From: Plecoglossus altivelis
Taxonomy: Eukaryota; Chordata; Actinopteri; Osmeriformes; Plecoglossidae
Direction: 5' to 3'
DNA length: 64,000 nucleotides
NCBI GenBank assembly: GCA_036571765.1
Contig: BROE01000015.1
Location: forward strand, 6,552,474-6,616,473
The position numbers were made by a program, and so were the translations under genes. Below the pieces are notes generated by a model. It did no database searches and was not told the origin of the DNA. It saw only the letters and a list, made by a program, of their open reading frames with translations. Below are positions 59,301 to 64,000 of this stretch, piece by piece. Within the stretch, counting starts at the first letter, position 1. Every line of letters begins with the position of its first letter.

Positions 59301-61921
59301 CTCTCACATGCTCCAGGAGAAAAACTTTATCATCTCCCAACTCCAGGGAGAGTTGAATAGAAAGTCTCAACAACTAGAGGTATAGAGGTTGAACTAATGT
59401 ATAACTATGCTTTTTTGAACCACACTCGCTGATCATGTTTGTTTGTATAGCTTTACACAAAGCTCTAAGCATGAGGACAAAGTTATAAAGATACTATTTT
59501 CTTTCTGTTGCACACTCATATCAAAGGTTATGGTTGATCGACTGCAAAGACAGACGGAGACGAGCAACAAAGAGCTTGAGGACTCAGAGCAGCGTCTGAG
59601 AGACACGGAGGCCATTTTGAATCAGACAAAGCAGGATTCAGACGCCAAGAAACTGCGGGACAACGAGAACAACGTCACCAAGGTTGCGCTGTTAGAACGC
59701 CATCTGAAGGAGTTGGAGGCCATGTTGACCACCAAAGAACAACAAAGCGAGGAGAGGTTGCGGAACCAGGCTGAGAACAGTGCCAGAAAGCTGGAGGAGT
59801 TAGAGCACAAACTCATAGATACTGAGACCGTCCTTGCTGAAACCAAAGAGAATGACAAGGAAAGAGAAACACACAGAGAGAAACAGCTGGCAGACCACAA
59901 AGCTACAGTTGAAAAACTTCTCGCAACCATTTCTTTCAACGAGCGCATGTTCAAGGTAACTATGCAGCATTCCCACAACACTGAAGTGGAGTGCAGGATG
60001 GCTTAGGGCTTCTTATGAGATAGATGATCACTGTTTCAATCTGTCATCCCTCGTAAGGAGTTGAAAGAGCATCAGCAGCAGGTTGTAGTGAAACACGCAG
60101 ATGAGCTCCAGGAGTTCTGCAGGAGGCAGCAGGAGCTGTTCTCAGCCCAGACTCACATCTCAGCCAGCCTGCGGGAGAAGAGCACCGAGGTTCTCCAACT
60201 CAGAGACGCCCTGCTTCAGAAGGAGAAGATCATTAAGGTTCGTTCGGGATCTTTCTATTCTGTTTGTGTTTTGAGTGCACTGTAGCTTCTCTCACCTGGC
60301 AATGCATAAATCCATTTTAACTGGTTTTGGGACAGGACCTTCAAGGGCTTCTCCTTCCCCTGCAAGGCCTTACCATCCAGAGAAAGGAAACGGCAGTCCA
60401 CAGGGAAGGTGAGGGTTTGATCCAGACGGAAATCTGTGGGAATTGTCTGTGGTTAATCCATGCCTTGTACCAGATGCCACCGTCTTACACTTTCCAATTC
60501 AAGACAGTCTCTTACATTTCCTCTATTACACCATCACCTTCTCCCCCCCCCCTCTCTCTCTATCTCTCTCTCTCTCTCTCGTCCCTCCCCCAGTCCCGGT
60601 GGCACGAGAGAGTTTCTTACTCAGCGATGGCTGCCTCCAGATTGTCCAGAAGGAGAAAGGGAGCCTGATGGAGACACTCAGAGCTAGCAACTGCCTGAAC
60701 GAGAGCTTCCACAGCCAGCTGGCCCTGCACAGAGACATCTTGGACAACACCCACTGTTTCACCTCCTCCTCACTCACACTGGACAAGCACTGTGACAAGG
60801 AGCCATGCATGCCTACAATGGGTCAGAGCTATATTACAGTCTTATTTACACAATGTATTGCAAAAAACCTGACCACATTATTGTGGCGTTTGTTTAGTAA
60901 ACGACCTGTGTGATGTGCCCAAGTCCCCCCTGTCAGAATACCCCAAAGCGACCGAAAAATCGACGTAAAATGTTGTCGTTTGTTGTATTTCAGAGTTTGC
61001 ACAGAAATGTTTAACTCAAACCAGACCCGCGGGAGAGAAGAATACTGAATTCGGGAGAGAGACAGGATGTCCTCCACAGATCATCAACATCAACTATGTG
61101 ACATGTGGAGCATCGAGGCAGTCAAGCAGGACTAACCTCTCAGATTCATGTGAGAACTTAAACAACACTGTAATAGTGACGCTCTTGAAATGTAAATATC
61201 CTGTATCAGTTTCACCTTCATTTTGCGGATGATGCGACTTTTTTAATCACACCAGGGAGAAGAGACTGTGCGAACATGGATGATAACGCTTCCTCTCGCA
61301 GCTGGTCCTCCTATAGCATGGAGGACTCTGTCCCGCCCTCGTTGGCCAGCAGCCTATCAGCATTGTGGGTTCAGGAAAGCCCCTGTCATGTCCCAGCTCA
61401 GACAGATGATTCCCTGACCCTCCAGAGGCTCATATCAGAGGGGAAGATGCAGACAAACATCATGATTCAGCTTCTGCAGGATTGCCTCCGTCAACCCCAT
61501 GCGGACCCCAAGTTTACGGTCAGAGCAGAGAATTTTAAAAGAAATTATGTGCATAGAAAAAGAGCAATTTGATTATATCATGATAGGATATGCAGATAGA
61601 ATAAGATTTTAACTTCAATTCTACATTTTGTGGGGTAACACACAGGTGGACCAGAAACTTATCAAGCAACTTTCTGCAACAATTGCTGCCAGCCAACATA
61701 CCGTAGAAGAAGCCAGCCGTCTCCTTAAGAACGAAGGCAAACATACACAACTAAAGAGTTCAACTGTGACGACTTCTGATTTTAACAGGGGAGACGTTGA
61801 ACTAAAGAATGAAATCGAAAGACTGACAATGGGGCAACGCTATAACAAGAAGATGCTCTCCGAGGCGATCAGACGCCTGAGAAAAATCAACCGGAGGAAA
61901 CTAAACAGCACACAGCATTAA
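54867..61921 (+). CDS. Centrosomin-family coiled-coil protein (CDK5RAP2/myomegalin-like), 24 exons
   Basis: 24 exons in phase, 1249 aa: 54867-54944, 55049-55159, 55274-55350, 55461-55527, 55950-56149, 56402-56543, 56631-56684, 56812-56958, 57066-57134, 57249-57356, 57468-57644, 57816-57902, 58053-58193, 58374-58505, 58622-58804, 58910-59101, 59200-59379, 59527-59955, 60058-60237, 60336-60408, 60594-60821, 60994-61149, 61256-61518, 61646-61921. Residues about 21-75 are the Cnn_1N (CM1) motif: VISDLKKDNFNLRLRIFYYE then TNINLNVEVDTLKEEM, which recruits gamma-tubulin complexes in CDK5RAP2. The rest is mostly coiled coil. It is shorter than CDK5RAP2 or PDE4DIP (about 1900-2300 aa, recalled), and I see no clear C-terminal CM2. 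Exon 1 uses a poor donor (GAG|GTTTAG). Likely a centrosome/Golgi microtubule-nucleation scaffold; paralogue not assigned. Confidence 0.8.
56269..56390. repeat. CT microsatellite before centrosomin-like exon 6
   Basis: (CT)n with CTGTCA interruptions, ending 11 bases before the acceptor at 56401. Confidence 0.95.
57411..57427. repeat. Poly-G run, 17 bases
   Basis: Homopolymer in the intron just upstream of the exon at 57468, where a pyrimidine tract would be expected on the coding strand. Confidence 0.95.
58571..58592. repeat. (TA)n microsatellite
   Basis: About 11 TA units 30 bases before the exon at 58622. Confidence 0.9.
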
Positions 61922-61955
61922 ACCAACAACGCATAATAATACAATGCATTGTAAA

Positions 61956-61961
61956 AATAAA
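61956..61961 (+). terminator. Poly(A) signal AATAAA (centrosomin-like gene)
   Basis: Hexamer 35 bases after the stop codon; a very short 3' UTR. Confidence 0.55.
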
Positions 61962-62267
61962 AAAAATAACTGGAAAAGTATTCGGATTCTTTATCAATCC
62001 CTTTATTTTAAGCAAGTTGTGTTTTAAACTTTACAATGTTATTACTCCACATGGGTTCCAAACCCTGCCTACTCGACACACACCATCTATCTCGCTGACT
62101 AATCGGTAACAGTCGGGAGGGGAACCTATTGTGTGCACTATGCTCGATGACGAACCACACATGAAACTCGACAACATACGATTTGGCTCGCTGGTTTGAA
62201 CGTAAAATGAGCTGATAGCTTCACGTGTCTGTCTGAGCATTGGTGAACGAGTTCAACGTTAAAAATT

Positions 62268-64000
62268 ATGGCATTTATTGTGAGTATTTAAATGATCAAA
62301 TGATTTGTCGAGACTCATTTGAATGCTACTGCCCTGCACCAATACTTGGCTAAGCTAGCTAGCTAGGGTTTAGCTAGTAATATTATTATGTAAACTACTG
62401 GTACCTAGCCCACCGTCCTTAACCACTTACTGACTTGTTTCAACACTTATTTAGTTGACTGACTAACTTGTGTACATAGCTAACTGGGTAAATATTTTTT
62501 ATTTGACAAGCAATTGTCCCCCTAACTTAGCAAGCATGCTACACTAGATACTTAGCTTGCTCAGTCTAATTTTAAATAGCTTACAAGTTAATAGGCAGTT
62601 TGTCGAGGACAAGCAAACTATCTGAAAGAGTCTTATCGCTAAATGATAGGTGTTTAAAGCGATTTCGTCTAAATCCCAGTCCAGTGTCGTTTTAAATATG
62701 AAATTAAAAGGAAGCCACAAGTAGCAGTGACATTAGCGAGATGCGAGTCATTTATTAACACTTTGCTGAACACGCTGAGGTTGATAGTATCTTGGCCTAT
62801 GATGACTTGTTTTTCCAGGCCCATCCATCAGTGAGAATTAAGGGCAGTGAACACACGTACAACCCAGTGGTGTGTCAGGAGGAGACCTGCCCGGGCAGTA
62901 ACAAGGGCGTCCACATGCACTGTCCGCTCTGCACGGTGGCGGAGGCCTATCAAGACTCGGTTATCCTCCGAGCTCACTTTCGTATCAAACATCTCGACAA
63001 GGGCATCGACTTTGGGGGTGAGAAGCTTGTATTTATACCAACAAATTCACTCATACTCTACGAACAATGTCATGAATAAGGTACTGCATTCAAGGTTAGC
63101 ATGTGTGAGAGCTGTGTTTAACTGTATGAACTTTTTTTTAACGCATGAACTTTTGGTGTTTGTTTTCCACCCTGTTCCCCCTCCAGGCCTTAAAGTGCTT
63201 AGATGCTGCAACCATTGTGAAATAGTTGGCACCATTAAAGGGGAGAAAAGGTTCAAAGGTGCCCACTGGCACTGCTACCGTTGCCGAAATGGCTTCAACC
63301 GCCGAGACGAGGCCATCAAACACTTCAAGACCCATTTTCGAAACCCCCACACCACTTTTCAGATACAGGTCACCCAGGTGCGGACCTTCACCTTCGTCCA
63401 GTTCCATAGAGACAACAGAGGAAATAAAGAACCTGCGTCAATGACCGTTTGTTTCAGCTAGTGTAGTGTGCTTAGCTAGAGAGGATGTGGTGTGCTTAGC
63501 TAGAGAGAGTGTAGTTTGCTTAGCTAGAGAGGGTGTAGTGTGCTTAGCTAGAGAGAGTGTAGTGTGCTTGGCTAGAGAGAGTGTAGTGTGCTTAGCTAGA
63601 GAGGGTGTGGTGTGCTTAGCTAGAGAGGGTGTGGTGTGCTTAGCTAGAGAGAGTGTGGTGTGCTTCATCAGAGAGAGTGTAGTGTGCTTAGCTAGAGAGA
63701 GTGTAGTGTGCTTAGCTAGAGAGGGTGTGGTGTGCTTAGCTAGAGAGGGTGTGGTGTGCTTAGCTAGAGAGGGTGTGGTGTGCTTAGCTAGAGTGAGTGT
63801 CGTGTGCTTGTCACCTACTGATCCTACTTCCATTCCATTTTCCCGTAGGAAGTAAACTGTCGCCAGTATTATGACCACAGCACAGAGGCACACCCCAAGG
63901 CATACGGAGGGCCAACAGTGTGCTTGGACTCCGGGCTTGAGGGTGTTGCGCTATCGACTATACTGACCCAGTCCTGTCCGAACAGCAACCCAGAAACCCT
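62268..64000 (+). CDS. C2H2 zinc-finger protein, 5' part (truncated by window end)
   Basis: Exons 62268-62279, 62819-63017, 63187-63377 and 63849 onward join in phase; the reading frame is still open at 64000. Exon 1 is only ATG plus three codons (MAFI) before a perfect GTGAGT donor, and exon 2 continues in phase with AHPSVRIKGSEHTYNP. Finger 1 is CPLC-x12-H-x4-H (exon 2); finger 2 is CYRC-x12-H-x3-H in exon 3 (WHCYRCRNGFNRRDEAIKHF). A further Cys pair (CCNHCEIVGTIKGEKRFKG) precedes finger 2. It is probably a nuclear nucleic-acid-binding protein; I cannot name the orthologue. The start choice rests on the phase match and the conserved-looking junction. Confidence 0.65.
63460..63805. repeat. 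24-bp minisatellite in the zinc-finger gene intron 3
   Basis: About 14 copies of TAGAGAGGGTGTGGTGTGCT followed by TAGC. The 24-base period is divisible by three, which creates long open frames on both strands (VCLARE and KHTTLSLA repeats) that are artefacts. Confidence 0.95.

Noticed and set aside
63438..63893. Apparent 151-aa and 129-aa repeat proteins on both strands
   Set aside because: The 24-bp minisatellite period is a multiple of three, so frames stay open; the array sits in an intron bounded by good splice sites.

Overview
The window looks like teleost (ray-finned fish) genomic DNA. Genes are vertebrate, split by short-to-moderate introns with GT-AG junctions. Intergenic and intronic DNA is full of CA/GT, CT/GA and minisatellite arrays, as is typical of fish. 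Fish-type tRNA-derived SINE sequence is present. The species cannot be named from the sequence. There is one assembly gap (2053-2688).

Layout on the window. (1) 639-8870 (+): the last five coding exons of a netrin receptor of the UNC5 family, best matching UNC5D, followed by a long repeat-rich 3' UTR to about 11.27 kb. (2) 11.3-18.7 kb: gene-poor, microsatellite-dense spacer. (3) 19050-33322 (+): a complete ten-exon death-domain TNF receptor resembling TNFRSF10 (TRAIL-receptor type), with a 9.1-kb first intron that splits the signal peptide and a 3' UTR carrying AU-rich elements. UNC5D and TNFRSF10 are both on human 8p, which fits the pairing. (4) 35926-37068 (+): an unrecognised single-exon 380-aa basic protein with an N-terminal helix-hairpin-helix-like segment and a C-terminal CIIQ (CaaX) box. 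(5) 42857-38154 (-): a complete six-exon RFamide GPCR of the QRFPR (GPR103) family. (6) 48450-45352 (-): a two-exon, 880-aa predicted secreted, Ser/Thr/Pro/Glu-rich protein whose first exon faintly resembles ENDOD1. (7) 50111-50476 (+): an unrecognised 121-aa ORF with its own poly(A) signal. (8) 51640-53765 (+): complete five-exon cyb561a3, a lysosomal-type ascorbate-dependent cytochrome b561. (9) 54390-54319 (-): a tRNA-Ala(TGC) gene. (10) 54867-61921 (+): a 24-exon, 1249-aa centrosomin-family (CDK5RAP2/myomegalin-like) coiled-coil protein. (11) from 62268 (+): the first four coding exons of a C2H2 zinc-finger gene that runs off the right edge.

The genes do not form a functional pathway; they are ordinary neighbouring eukaryotic loci. 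Exon models were assembled by hand from reading frame, splice consensus and phase. For every complete multi-exon gene (3-6 above and 8, 10) the summed exon lengths are divisible by three with no internal stop. I found no clear undescribed system. The most interesting items are the HhH/CaaX orphan gene, the divergent secreted mucin-like gene, the 121-aa orphan, the shortened centrosomin paralogue with a tandem exon pair, and a window-wide tendency for 3' splice sites to be fused to expanded CT microsatellites.
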